Source: Paenibacillus sp. sptzw28 (GTDB lineage Bacteria > Bacillota > Bacilli > Paenibacillales > Paenibacillaceae). From it: a DNA stretch of 64,000 nt. Both the position numbers and the translations under genes were made by a program. Location: positions 3,568,001 to 3,632,000 of the forward strand of contig NZ_CP080545.1 of assembly GCF_019550795.1 (NCBI RefSeq), given 5' to 3'. The notes beneath the pieces are model-generated. The model saw only the letters and a list, made by a program, of their open reading frames with translations, was not told where the DNA came from and did not search any database. Positions 36,199-43,547 of the stretch are shown piece after piece; position 1 is the first letter of the stretch, and each line of letters opens with the position of its first letter.

Positions 36199-37833
36199 TT
36201 ATTTACCGCCGTTATCAAGGTAAGCTTGCAGCTGTTTAATCAATTCGGCGCGGATTTTTTCAAGTCCGAGCGAACGGAGCTCTTCGTTCAGCTTGACAGC
36301 GTCAGCTTTCCAGTTCTTATCCAAACCGACGTTGAAGAGTTGAACGGATTCCTGCCATTTCGGTTGTACCATTGCGATTTCAGTCTTGACCGGCTCGGGG
36401 TTGAAGGTAAATCCTGCAGCCGGAATTTTATAATACGAATCCATCTTACCTTGATATTCCAAAATTTTGATCGCTTCTGCGTCATTATCAGAGCTGATTC
36501 TGGACATAATCGGATTCCACGTCATTTCGTAGCCCGGGAATATATAATTTGGCGTATTCGCCGTTCCTTTGTAGCCCTTGTCGCCGTCCTTCGTCCAGTG
36601 CTCTCCTTCGATGCCAAGCTCTATCAGATCGTGGTTGTCTTGGCTGCTGAACATCCAATCGAAGAATTTCATGGTACGCTCGATGTTTTTCGATGTAACC
36701 GGAATGGCAATGTCGTTCCAGGCTTTAAAGTCTGTCGGAATTGCGCCTGGCTGCAGGGACCGGTAATTGGACTTATACATGTAGTATTCAAGGTCGGCAC
36801 CCGGAACAGACTTCTGCAGTTTTTGCCTTTTGGTGGAGGATCCGTTAATCGTGCCTTCCATCGCAGCTGATTTACCGGAAACAAACAGCGCTTCGGCATC
36901 TTTCTCGTTCAACACGTCTTTTTGGACGTATTTGTTCCATTCCACATATTTGTCATAACGGTTGTAGAAGTAGTCCGAAGAGTTGAAAGGCGCCGGGAAT
37001 TTTGCGAAATCGGCTTCCGGATCGCCAAGCGTTGTAGCGCCGAGAACCTTCTTGCCGTCACCCGACAGTGCGACGTTGAACGATACACCGGTTCCGCTGA
37101 TAAAGTTCGGATCTGTCCGCACATTCGTTATTTTGCCTTCCGGCTCAAATAATTTGAAGAAACCGCGGTCGCCCTTCTGACCGAATGGGATCATCGTCGG
37201 TTCTTCCTGCTGTACCTTCTCCAGATATTTCTGCAGATCATCATTCGACTGGATCGGCTGCATGCCGAACTTCTCGCGAAGATCCTTCCGGATGTAAATA
37301 ACCGGCATATCGTAGAAGAAGTTTGTAAAAGGAATGACATAAATATGCCCGTTTATTTTATTTGCTTCCAGGAATTCGGGAGTAAACGCTTTCTTGAGAC
37401 CCGGATATGCATCGTTATTGAAATATTTATCGAGCTCCTGATAGTAGCCTTGACTGATATTTTGGGTCAGGTTCATCCAGGCTGCGTCAAACACAGCGTC
37501 AACTTCTTCTCCTGCCGCAAGCTTCAGCTTCACTTTTTGTTTATGATCGGCATTCGGATTGAACTCAATATTGATTTTCGTGTTAAGAGTATCTTTCGTA
37601 CGTTTTTCGAATTCAGCCAGTACCTTATCCATGTCCGCAGGTTTGTCCCCGAACAGCATGAATTTGAGCTCTACCGGTTCCGGAGCGCTTCCCCCGCCGT
37701 TATTTGTCTGCTCTTTGCTCGCATTGCCTGCTGATGTGCCGCCGTTGTCGGCCTTGGAGCAAGCGGCAAACACCGTTACCATCATTGCCGTGACCACAAA
37801 CAGCATGGACAAGCGTTTCAACTGTCTCTTCAT
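36199..37833 (-). CDS. Lpl-type sugar-binding lipoprotein (DUF3502 C-terminus)
   Basis: A 544-residue binding lipoprotein. Lipobox VFAAC, then a Gly/Asn/Ser linker, a family-1 binding fold (ELKFMLFGDKPADMDKVLAE, IPFTNFFYDMPVIYIRKDL) and the C-terminal DUF3502 part (MVQPKWQESVQLFNVGLDKN). This arrangement is that of LplA-type proteins, which work with LplB/LplC permeases; those two genes lie directly upstream. ATG at 37833 with GGGAGG ten bases upstream. It captures oligosaccharides at the cell surface for the locus. Confidence 0.9.
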   Translation of the reverse strand: MKRQLKRLSMLFVVTAMMVTVFAACSKADNGGTSAGNASKEQTNNGGGSAPEPVELKFMLFGDKPADMDKVLAEFEKRTKDTLNTKINIEFNPNADHKQKVKLKLAAGEEVDAVFDAAWMNLTQNISQGYYQELDKYFNNDAYPGLKKAFTPEFLEANKINGHIYVIPFTNFFYDMPVIYIRKDLREKFGMQPIQSNDDLQKYLEKVQQEEPTMIPFGQKGDRGFFKLFEPEGKITNVRTDPNFISGTGVSFNVALSGDGKKVLGATTLGDPEADFAKFPAPFNSSDYFYNRYDKYVEWNKYVQKDVLNEKDAEALFVSGKSAAMEGTINGSSTKRQKLQKSVPGADLEYYMYKSNYRSLQPGAIPTDFKAWNDIAIPVTSKNIERTMKFFDWMFSSQDNHDLIELGIEGEHWTKDGDKGYKGTANTPNYIFPGYEMTWNPIMSRISSDNDAEAIKILEYQGKMDSYYKIPAAGFTFNPEPVKTEIAMVQPKWQESVQLFNVGLDKNWKADAVKLNEELRSLGLEKIRAELIKQLQAYLDNGGK

Positions 37834-37918
37834 CGTTTTTGATCCTCCCTTTAATGTGTGAAGATTATATACTAAACCGCCCCAAAGGGCGAGCTCAGCC
37901 ACCCGGCAGATAATTACA

Positions 37919-38800
37919 TTAACCTTTGACGGCGCCGACCATGAGTCCCTTTACAAAATACTTTTGCAGGAACGGATACAGGAATATGATCGGGCCGATC
38001 GTTACAACCGTAGTCGCCAGCCGCGTCGTATAGGTTGGAACGACGTAATTCGGCAAATTGATTTTGCTGGAAAGCTCATTTGCGAATTCGGCATTGTTCA
38101 TGATCCGCATAATCAGATATTGAAGAGGAAACAATTTTTCATCGGATATATACAGCATCGCTTCGAACCATTTGTTCCAGAACGCCAGCGCGTAGAACAA
38201 CCCTACCGTGGCGATAGCCGGAAGCGAAATAGGCAGAATGATCCTAAACAAAATGTAGAGGTCGTTGGCGCCGTCAATCTTGGCGGATTCAGCAATCGAG
38301 TCGTCGATCGATTTGAAGAAGTTCCTCATGAGAAACATATTCCACGGGCTGACAAGCGCAGGAATGATGAGCACCCAGATACTGTCCTTCATCCCCAGGT
38401 ATTTCGAAATGAGGAGGTAGTTTGCAACCAACCCGCCATGGAACAGCATCGTGAAGTATACGTAAAAGTTAACGCCATTCTTGTATTTCAGCGTTTTCAC
38501 ACTGAGCGGATATGCTATCGCACAGGTCACGATCATGGCCAAGGCTGTTCCAACCACAGTGACGAAAGCCGTTACGCCATACGCTCTGTATATGGTGTCG
38601 TCCCTGAAAATCAGTTTATACGCATCCAAAGTAAATTCTTTGGGGAATATACTGTATCCGTATTTGAGAATGGATGTTTCCGTCGAGAACGAGCTGGATA
38701 TTACGGTGACAAACGGTAAGAGACAATAAAGTGAGAACAAAGTTAACAAGAGATAAAATAGGGCCTTCAATAAGCGGTCTCCGCTGCTTTCCTTGATCAT
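37919..38800 (-). CDS. Sugar ABC permease, LplC/YtcP-like
   Basis: A 293-residue permease with six membrane segments and the inner-membrane coupling motif ESAKIDGANDLYILFRIILP (EAA loop). Its C-terminus, LQKYFVKGLMVGAVKG, is typical of LplC/YtcP-type subunits. It lies 27 bases after the partner permease and 85 bases before the binding-protein gene. No ATPase gene is in the locus, so a shared MsmX-type ATPase is expected, as is usual for such systems in Bacillales. Confidence 0.92.
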   Translation of the reverse strand: MIKESSGDRLLKALFYLLLTLFSLYCLLPFVTVISSSFSTETSILKYGYSIFPKEFTLDAYKLIFRDDTIYRAYGVTAFVTVVGTALAMIVTCAIAYPLSVKTLKYKNGVNFYVYFTMLFHGGLVANYLLISKYLGMKDSIWVLIIPALVSPWNMFLMRNFFKSIDDSIAESAKIDGANDLYILFRIILPISLPAIATVGLFYALAFWNKWFEAMLYISDEKLFPLQYLIMRIMNNAEFANELSSKINLPNYVVPTYTTRLATTVVTIGPIIFLYPFLQKYFVKGLMVGAVKG

Positions 38801-38827
38801 GGTGATTCACCTGCCTTGGATAAGAAA

Positions 38828-39799
38828 TTAGAATAACGCCGAATCGGGACTGAATTTGCGGGCCAGTTGGTTGGCTCCCACTACAAAAATAAATCCGACT
38901 ACCGATTGGAACACGCCGACGGCTGCGGCCATGCTCATATCGCCCAAATCCATCAGTGCTCTGAATACATAGGTATCGATGACATCCGTTGTCGGGTAAA
39001 GCACCGGGTTTCTTCCGACTAACGCGTAAATCATTCCGAAATCACCGTAAAAAATCCCGCCCATGGCCAGCAAAAGCATAAGAATGATGGTCGGCTTAAG
39101 AAGCGGCAGTGTTATAAAACGGATTTTCGACCACCGTGTGGCACCGTCGATCGATGCCGATTCGTAAATGTCCGGGTTTATTCCCGAAATGGTAGCGAGA
39201 TAGATAATGGAACCAAAACCTGCGGCCTGCCAAATTCTGATCATAACAAGAATGACCGGCCAATAACCGGGCTCTGAGTAGAATGAGATCGGAGCTGCGC
39301 CGAAGAGAGCAAGAACTTTGTTCAGCATACCATTGTCCGTAGCCAGCAGTGATGTCGAGAACATGGCTATTACCGTCCACGATAGGAAGTTCGGGAGCGT
39401 AACAAGCGACTGACTGATTCTTTTAAACCATTTGCCGCCAAGCTCCGACAGCATTATTGCGATAGTGATGGAAGCCAGCGTACCGAAAAAAATGAATAAA
39501 ATATTCAAAAAAAGCGTGTTCGCGATAATTTTGATTGTATCGCTTGATTTTACGAAAAATTGGAAATTGTCGAGCCCGACAAATTCGCTGCCGGTTATCC
39601 CCTTGACAGGGTTAAAATCCTGGAATGCAATGATAATGCCGCCCATCGGCAGATAAGAAAAAATAAAAATAAGTACAATAGCGGGAACCATGAGTAAGTA
39701 AAGAGCTGAATTCTTGCGAAATTCTTTGATAAAAGAGGCCTCTTTCCGCTTTGGACGATCTCTGACTTCGCCGTTTCGGACTGCTGCAGCTTCTTTCAC
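38828..39799 (-). CDS. Sugar ABC permease, LplB/YteP-like
   Basis: A 323-residue permease. Membrane segments begin at LYLLMVPAIVLIFIFSYLP; the coupling loop is YESASIDGATRWSKIRFITL. The true start is a GTG at 39799 with GGAGG seven bases upstream (the longer ATG frame at 39826 has no ribosome site). First gene of the importer-lyase-xylosidase operon. Its N-terminus is Lys/Arg-rich, as in LplB. Confidence 0.9.
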   Translation of the reverse strand: MKEAAAVRNGEVRDRPKRKEASFIKEFRKNSALYLLMVPAIVLIFIFSYLPMGGIIIAFQDFNPVKGITGSEFVGLDNFQFFVKSSDTIKIIANTLFLNILFIFFGTLASITIAIMLSELGGKWFKRISQSLVTLPNFLSWTVIAMFSTSLLATDNGMLNKVLALFGAAPISFYSEPGYWPVILVMIRIWQAAGFGSIIYLATISGINPDIYESASIDGATRWSKIRFITLPLLKPTIILMLLLAMGGIFYGDFGMIYALVGRNPVLYPTTDVIDTYVFRALMDLGDMSMAAAVGVFQSVVGFIFVVGANQLARKFSPDSALF

Positions 39800-40005
39800 A
39801 TAATGACCTCCTTTTAATACGTTCATCTATTTTATAGACTTGTGCATCTTGTCTTTTCGACTTCTTAACTTTAACACGCGGTTGTAAACAGCTGAATGAG
39901 GCATTTTTAAGCTTAAATCGCAGTTTTTTAAGAGAAAAAAAAAGAGCCGCTTATTGCGCGACCCGAATTCATACCGATAAACACTTAAATTTCCCGTCAA
40001 AAACA

Positions 40006-40458
40006 TTAAATTGAATCCTTCGTAATTCGCTCGATAATATAATCTTCTTTCATCAGTTTTACCGTGAATAATTCGTCGAAGCCTTCTTCGTATTTAGGTA
40101 TTTCCATTTTTCCATACGTAATTTGTACCGCCTTATCCGGGATGCGTTCTTTACCCAGCCTGGAATCATTTCTTTGCAGCGCGTCTTCCAGCGGGGTCTC
40201 GAAATAATAGCCGGTAATTAGAAAACCCGCTTTTTTTGATAACGCAATATATCCTCTTCTCGCATCGGCCGCCGGGTTCGTGTTGTCAATCACAAATGGT
40301 TGTTTGGCATCAAATGCCGCCTGCAGAAAAATCTGCTCCCGCCTTCTGGTCTTCAGCATATCCAGATTAATACGCATATGAGTACGGAAAAAACGGCGCT
40401 TGTAAAAGGTGGATTTCCCGGCTCCCTGAACGCCGATGAAAATAATCGCCTCAGACAT
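40006..40458 (-). CDS. PNKP-like P-loop 5'-kinase
   Basis: A 150-residue P-loop protein: Walker A FIGVQGAGKST (K15) and the stretch VIDNTNPAADARRGYIALSK, close to the kinase domain of polynucleotide kinase PNKP, followed by RIPDKAVQITYGKMEIP and YEEGFDELFTV, which align with the same domain's end. Phosphorylation of 5'-hydroxyl nucleic acid ends is therefore plausible. It starts three bases after the stop of a LigD-type 3'-phosphoesterase gene, whose last codons form the AGGAGGAGG ribosome site. The function is inferred from family; related P-loop kinases act on small molecules. Confidence 0.75.
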   Translation of the reverse strand: MSEAIIFIGVQGAGKSTFYKRRFFRTHMRINLDMLKTRRREQIFLQAAFDAKQPFVIDNTNPAADARRGYIALSKKAGFLITGYYFETPLEDALQRNDSRLGKERIPDKAVQITYGKMEIPKYEEGFDELFTVKLMKEDYIIERITKDSI

Positions 40459-40461
40459 CCT

Positions 40462-41028
40462 TCACTCCGTCCTCCTCCTCATTTCTTCTATGGTCAGACC
40501 CGTGAGCACTGATTCAGGCCGGGTTTCTGTTGGGCTGCCGCCAGCATCATTCGCTTCACTGTCACGCATTTTAACGAGGAGCCAATGGTTGCCGTTTGTT
40601 CTGGTCAATGCAAAGCCGCCCCTTAGCTTGGCCCCTTCCAGCCATATTTTAATGTGCCCTTTCGTTTCGAGCTGTTCTAGAAAAGTGAGGCCATCGTTTC
40701 CTTTGAGGCTTCGATAAGTGCCTTTATCCCATACGATAACCGTCCCGCCGCCATACTGCCCTGCGGGGATAACTCCCTCAAAGTGCGCATAATCAAGGGG
40801 GTGATCCTCCGTCCGGACGGCAAGCCTCTTAACCCTTGGGTCAGTAGAAGGACCCTTGGGGACCGCCCACGATTTCAGCACGCCGCCGGCGGCAATGCGA
40901 AAGTCATAATGAAGCGTTGTAGCATCATGTTTTTGCACGACGAACGTTGCGTTATCCGTTCCCGTTGTCCGCCCTTCCGGCTCGCTGCTGATGCGAAAAT
41001 CCCGTTTTTCATTATAACGGGTCAACAT
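40462..41028 (-). CDS. Stand-alone LigD-type 3'-phosphoesterase
   Basis: About 188 residues forming only the PE domain of the bacterial NHEJ ligase LigD; no ligase or polymerase domain. The catalytic and metal residues are all present with the spacing of Pseudomonas LigD: H34, H40, D42, R44 (QKHDATTLHYDFRI), H76 and Y80 (TEDHPLDY). The enzyme removes 3'-phosphates and 3'-ribonucleotides from DNA ends. Start taken at 41028 (MLTRYNEKRDF), directly after the previous gene's stop; an ATG pair at 41067/41064 is possible. No ku gene is in the window. Confidence 0.85.
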   Translation of the reverse strand: MLTRYNEKRDFRISSEPEGRTTGTDNATFVVQKHDATTLHYDFRIAAGGVLKSWAVPKGPSTDPRVKRLAVRTEDHPLDYAHFEGVIPAGQYGGGTVIVWDKGTYRSLKGNDGLTFLEQLETKGHIKIWLEGAKLRGGFALTRTNGNHWLLVKMRDSEANDAGGSPTETRPESVLTGLTIEEMRRRTE

Positions 41029-41032
41029 ATTG

Positions 41033-41350
41033 TTATCTGTTCCAGAAAACGAACTCGGTCTCATCATGATTTTGTTCTTCCCGCTCCCAGTAACTTCCCT
41101 CATTGAAGTAAGTTCCACAAATCCCGTCAAGGGTTTGCAGCTGTGTAATGAGTCCTTTCAAATCGCAAGTATGAAACTTGTCCTGCAGCTCGCGATTTTC
41201 CTCAGTGAGGGAGTAGAGAAATATTTCCATGCAGCCATCCCACCTGACATTGACATCCAGCAGGTTGTCTTCGGTTTCAAGTTCCAAAGCAGCTGTCCCG
41301 CCGTCCGCATCTCTTATATGCTCGGTTTTAATGATCCACACAGTATACAC
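41033..41350 (-). CDS. Unknown 105-residue protein of the end-processing operon
   Basis: An acidic protein (IKTEHIRDADGGTAALELET, WDGCMEIFLYS, YFNEGSYWEREEQNHDETEF) with a mixed alpha-beta look, no signal peptide or membrane segment. The start is a GTG at 41350 or a second GTG at 41341, which has AAAGG upstream. Its stop lies four bases before the phosphoesterase start, so the three genes form one unit. I do not recognise the family. Confidence 0.6.
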   Translation of the reverse strand: MYTVWIIKTEHIRDADGGTAALELETEDNLLDVNVRWDGCMEIFLYSLTEENRELQDKFHTCDLKGLITQLQTLDGICGTYFNEGSYWEREEQNHDETEFVFWNR

Positions 41351-41466
41351 CGCCTTTGTATCTGTATGTTTCCCCCGTCAAGCGGTATTTATCAGCGAAA
41401 TCCCCATCAATTGGACCCGATATTTTGTTTAAGCGGTTGCCATCATAACGATAAGGAGGTGTCTGA

Positions 41467-41598
41467 ATGAACATCATGGATGGAATGGATGCCGCACGGT
41501 TCAAATCCGGGAATCCGCATCATAAGAAGAAGGAAGAGGAACTCAAGCAAGAAGAAAAGAAAATGCCGATGGTTTTACGGAATCTTAACAACAAATAA
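41467..41598 (+). CDS. 43-residue highly charged small protein
   Basis: A short plus-strand frame with an excellent ribosome site (AAGGAGG at 41453-41459, seven bases before ATG). It begins MNIMDGMDAARFKSG, has HHKKKEEELKQEEKK in the middle and ends MVLRNLNNK. The centre would form a charged helix. A terminator follows at 41648-41677. It diverges from the end-processing operon. No function can be given. Confidence 0.65.
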   Translation: MNIMDGMDAARFKSGNPHHKKKEEELKQEEKKMPMVLRNLNNK

Positions 41599-41647
41599 CG
41601 ACGATAGCGCCCATTCGGCGAAACGTAATGTTCGCTTTAAACAGCAA

Positions 41648-41677
41648 GAAAGCACTACTCCTGAAGGTAGTGCTTTC
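41648..41677. terminator. Bidirectional hairpin between convergent genes
   Basis: Perfect 11-bp stem GAAAGCACTAC with GTAGTGCTTTC around an eight-base loop. It lies between the plus-strand small gene and the end of the minus-strand lipoprotein gene. Confidence 0.8.
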
Positions 41678-41692
41678 CCGTGCTTATCAGTT

Positions 41693-42922
41693 TTACTTAC
41701 CGTAAGCCGTCAGCTTGTTAAGATCGGCTTCGACTGCTTTAAAAAGAGCTTCTGCCTTCTCCTTATTGCCCGCTTTCACCTCATCGAGGAGTTTCTGGGA
41801 GTTATCTGTAAGCGCCTTTGCTTTGTCCTCTCCGCCAAGTGCTTTCGGAAGGTCGGCGCGGATTACGTCAATGAACAGTGCGCCTTCCAATGCAGTAATG
41901 ACCGCTTTGTCTTTGCCCCAATTTTCAAACGTTTCGCCGTACTCGCCTTTGGCTGTGGCAGCGAATGCCCGGATGAAAGCTTTATTGATAAGATCGCCTT
42001 TAACATTCTTTACATCATTTGAGAGATCGAATTGACTGTTGATGTAGTCTGAAGAGGCTTGATCGCTTCCTTCCAGATATTTCTTCAAGGACTGGTAGAA
42101 TGCCCAGCCTTCAGCTTGCTCCACCTTCGCTTCATCCGTGTTTTCCTTGGCTGCTTGTTCAACCTTGTATGCATAGCCTTTCTCCGCGCCGGAAGCCAGA
42201 TAGAAAGCTTTCATCAAGGATTTGTCTACAACCTGCTTGCCGAGATTGTAAGCAAGATTATCACCTTTATCGGCAGCCTGCTGCATCTGGTCGAACCCGC
42301 CGCTTACGGCTTCAATCAGCTGCGTGCCGTAGGCCTTATCCCGCTTTTCAACCATGCCTTTCAGTATGCCGTCATAGACGCCACGCGCTTCTTTCAATTC
42401 ACCTGTAACGAACTCTTTATCGGTAAATTTTCCGTTAGCTTCCTTGAAATCGTGACGGAGACTGAAGAATGCCGTTTTTTGGAGCAGCTTATCGTATAAT
42501 TGGGCTACGACGCCGGCAGAAAGTGATCCTTCCTCGCCCGCTTTCGCAGCGGCAACCAATTGTTCGTCAGTTTGGCTCTCATTTTCCTCGTCTAATGCCT
42601 TTACGACAGATTGGATTTGTTCGTTGTACAGTTTATTTGTTTGAGCCCAGTCGACCTTACCGGCTTCTGCGCCTTTCTTCAAACCGTCCACAAGCTCTTT
42701 CACAGCGCCGGTGAAATCTCCTTGTCCGGCCTTCTCGCTGACCTCGGCGGCCGATCCCTGCGTATTCCCGGTTTCCTTCTGCTCTCCGGCCGTTACGGCA
42801 GTGTCGGCAGCTGCTTTCGCGTCATTAGCCGCTGGAGTCTGCGGCTGATTGGTTTGTCCACACCCGGATAGCAGCAGCCCTCCGGCAAGGATCGAACCCA
42901 ATACCAAATTTGAAGCTTTCAT
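41693..42922 (-). CDS. Iron-regulated helical lipoprotein of unknown function
   Basis: A 409-residue lipoprotein (lipobox LLSGC, Cys at about 21) with an Ala/Thr/Glu-rich linker (22-65) and then an almost entirely helical body. Notable parts are KTAFFSLRHDFKEANGKFTD and ALEGALFIDVIRADLPKALG. No known fold is obvious; the helical body recalls extracytoplasmic iron-handling domains but lacks a motif I can name. Start at ATG 42922; the upstream frame extension is in the ribosome site region. Two Fur boxes in a near-consensus promoter make it a strongly iron-regulated gene. Confidence 0.8.
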   Translation of the reverse strand: MKASNLVLGSILAGGLLLSGCGQTNQPQTPAANDAKAAADTAVTAGEQKETGNTQGSAAEVSEKAGQGDFTGAVKELVDGLKKGAEAGKVDWAQTNKLYNEQIQSVVKALDEENESQTDEQLVAAAKAGEEGSLSAGVVAQLYDKLLQKTAFFSLRHDFKEANGKFTDKEFVTGELKEARGVYDGILKGMVEKRDKAYGTQLIEAVSGGFDQMQQAADKGDNLAYNLGKQVVDKSLMKAFYLASGAEKGYAYKVEQAAKENTDEAKVEQAEGWAFYQSLKKYLEGSDQASSDYINSQFDLSNDVKNVKGDLINKAFIRAFAATAKGEYGETFENWGKDKAVITALEGALFIDVIRADLPKALGGEDKAKALTDNSQKLLDEVKAGNKEKAEALFKAVEADLNKLTAYGK

Positions 42923-42977
42923 TTGTTCATGTTCCCCTCTCTGTCCCAAAGGCTATATGCTGATTGTTTTCGGCTAT

Positions 42978-43038
42978 TGAGTTTCATTCTCAATAACAAA
43001 CTAATGTCTATTCTATTGAGACTGAGAATCGTTGTCAA
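42978..43038 (-). promoter_or_regulatory. Strong promoter with two Fur-type boxes
   Basis: On the minus strand TTGACA (43038-43033), 17 bases, TAGAAT (43015-43010). Fur-type 7-1-7 repeats: TGAGAATCGTTGTCA at 43023-43037 (spacer and -35) and TGAGTTTCATTCTCA at 42978-42992 (just downstream of the start of transcription). Confidence 0.78.
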
Positions 43039-43185
43039 CAACTATTTTTAGCACCTGCTTTTTGTCCGCCTGTTCGGGTACAATCTAGATAAAGTTTGGA
43101 AATAACGATTTTGCGTCTTTTTGAATGCCGGAGCGTCCAGGTGCCCTGAATAAGCATGCGCTCCATTGGTGTTTCCTAATGGAGA

Positions 43186-43225
43186 GGGGCTGTCCATAAG
43201 CTTTAGTAGCTTTCAGGACAGCCCC
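43186..43225 (-). terminator. Hairpin after the 98-residue protein gene
   Basis: A perfect 10-bp GC-rich stem GGGGCTGTCC with GGACAGCCCC around a 20-base loop, 17 bases beyond the stop at 43242. No strong T-run, so termination is likely but not certain. Confidence 0.65.
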
Positions 43226-43241
43226 ACTATGGATAGGCAGG

Positions 43242-43538
43242 TTATGCGTTCTTCCACTCAACCGACTTCAGAAGCCGGTGCTTGAACATCGCCAGTATAA
43301 AATCAACATAATAATCTTCTCGCACGATAACACGGTATTCGTTATTATTATATGCATAGAACAACACGTCGGTATAAACCCGATTATCGTCAAAAAATGC
43401 TTTCACCTGTTTTATTCCCTCTAAATAAGCACCTTCATCCACGATTTGAATGTTGAACTCCATGTCCTCCGTATTATCAACCTCTATAATTCGGAGGCTT
43501 TGTTCATCATAGCGGTAATCGATCATCGCCCTGTTCAT
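43242..43538 (-). CDS. Conserved-looking 98-residue protein, function unknown
   Basis: A soluble acidic protein (IDYRYDEQSLRIIEVDN, DVLFYAYNNNEYRVIVREDY). It starts nine bases after the ArsB/NhaD-type transporter gene and so is probably co-transcribed with it. Start codon is ATG 43538 (GAGGAAGGG overlapping) or ATG 43526. No signal or membrane segment. Unrecognised. Confidence 0.65.
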   Translation of the reverse strand: MNRAMIDYRYDEQSLRIIEVDNTEDMEFNIQIVDEGAYLEGIKQVKAFFDDNRVYTDVLFYAYNNNEYRVIVREDYYVDFILAMFKHRLLKSVEWKNA

Positions 43539-43547
43539 CCCTTCCTC

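Noticed and set aside
39841..39905. A possible CcpA (cre) site near TGTAAACAGCTGAA upstream of the Lpl importer operon
   Set aside because: Only one half fits the cre consensus; the other half deviates at several key positions.
41640..41680. Start of a CRISPR-like or repeated element suggested by the hairpin
   Set aside because: It occurs once and is explained as a terminator between convergent genes; no repeat-spacer array exists in the window.
43161..43184. Short inverted repeat CTCCATT/AATGGAG near 43.17 kb as an attachment site or regulatory RNA
   Set aside because: A seven-base stem with a ten-base loop and no other supporting signal; may be chance.
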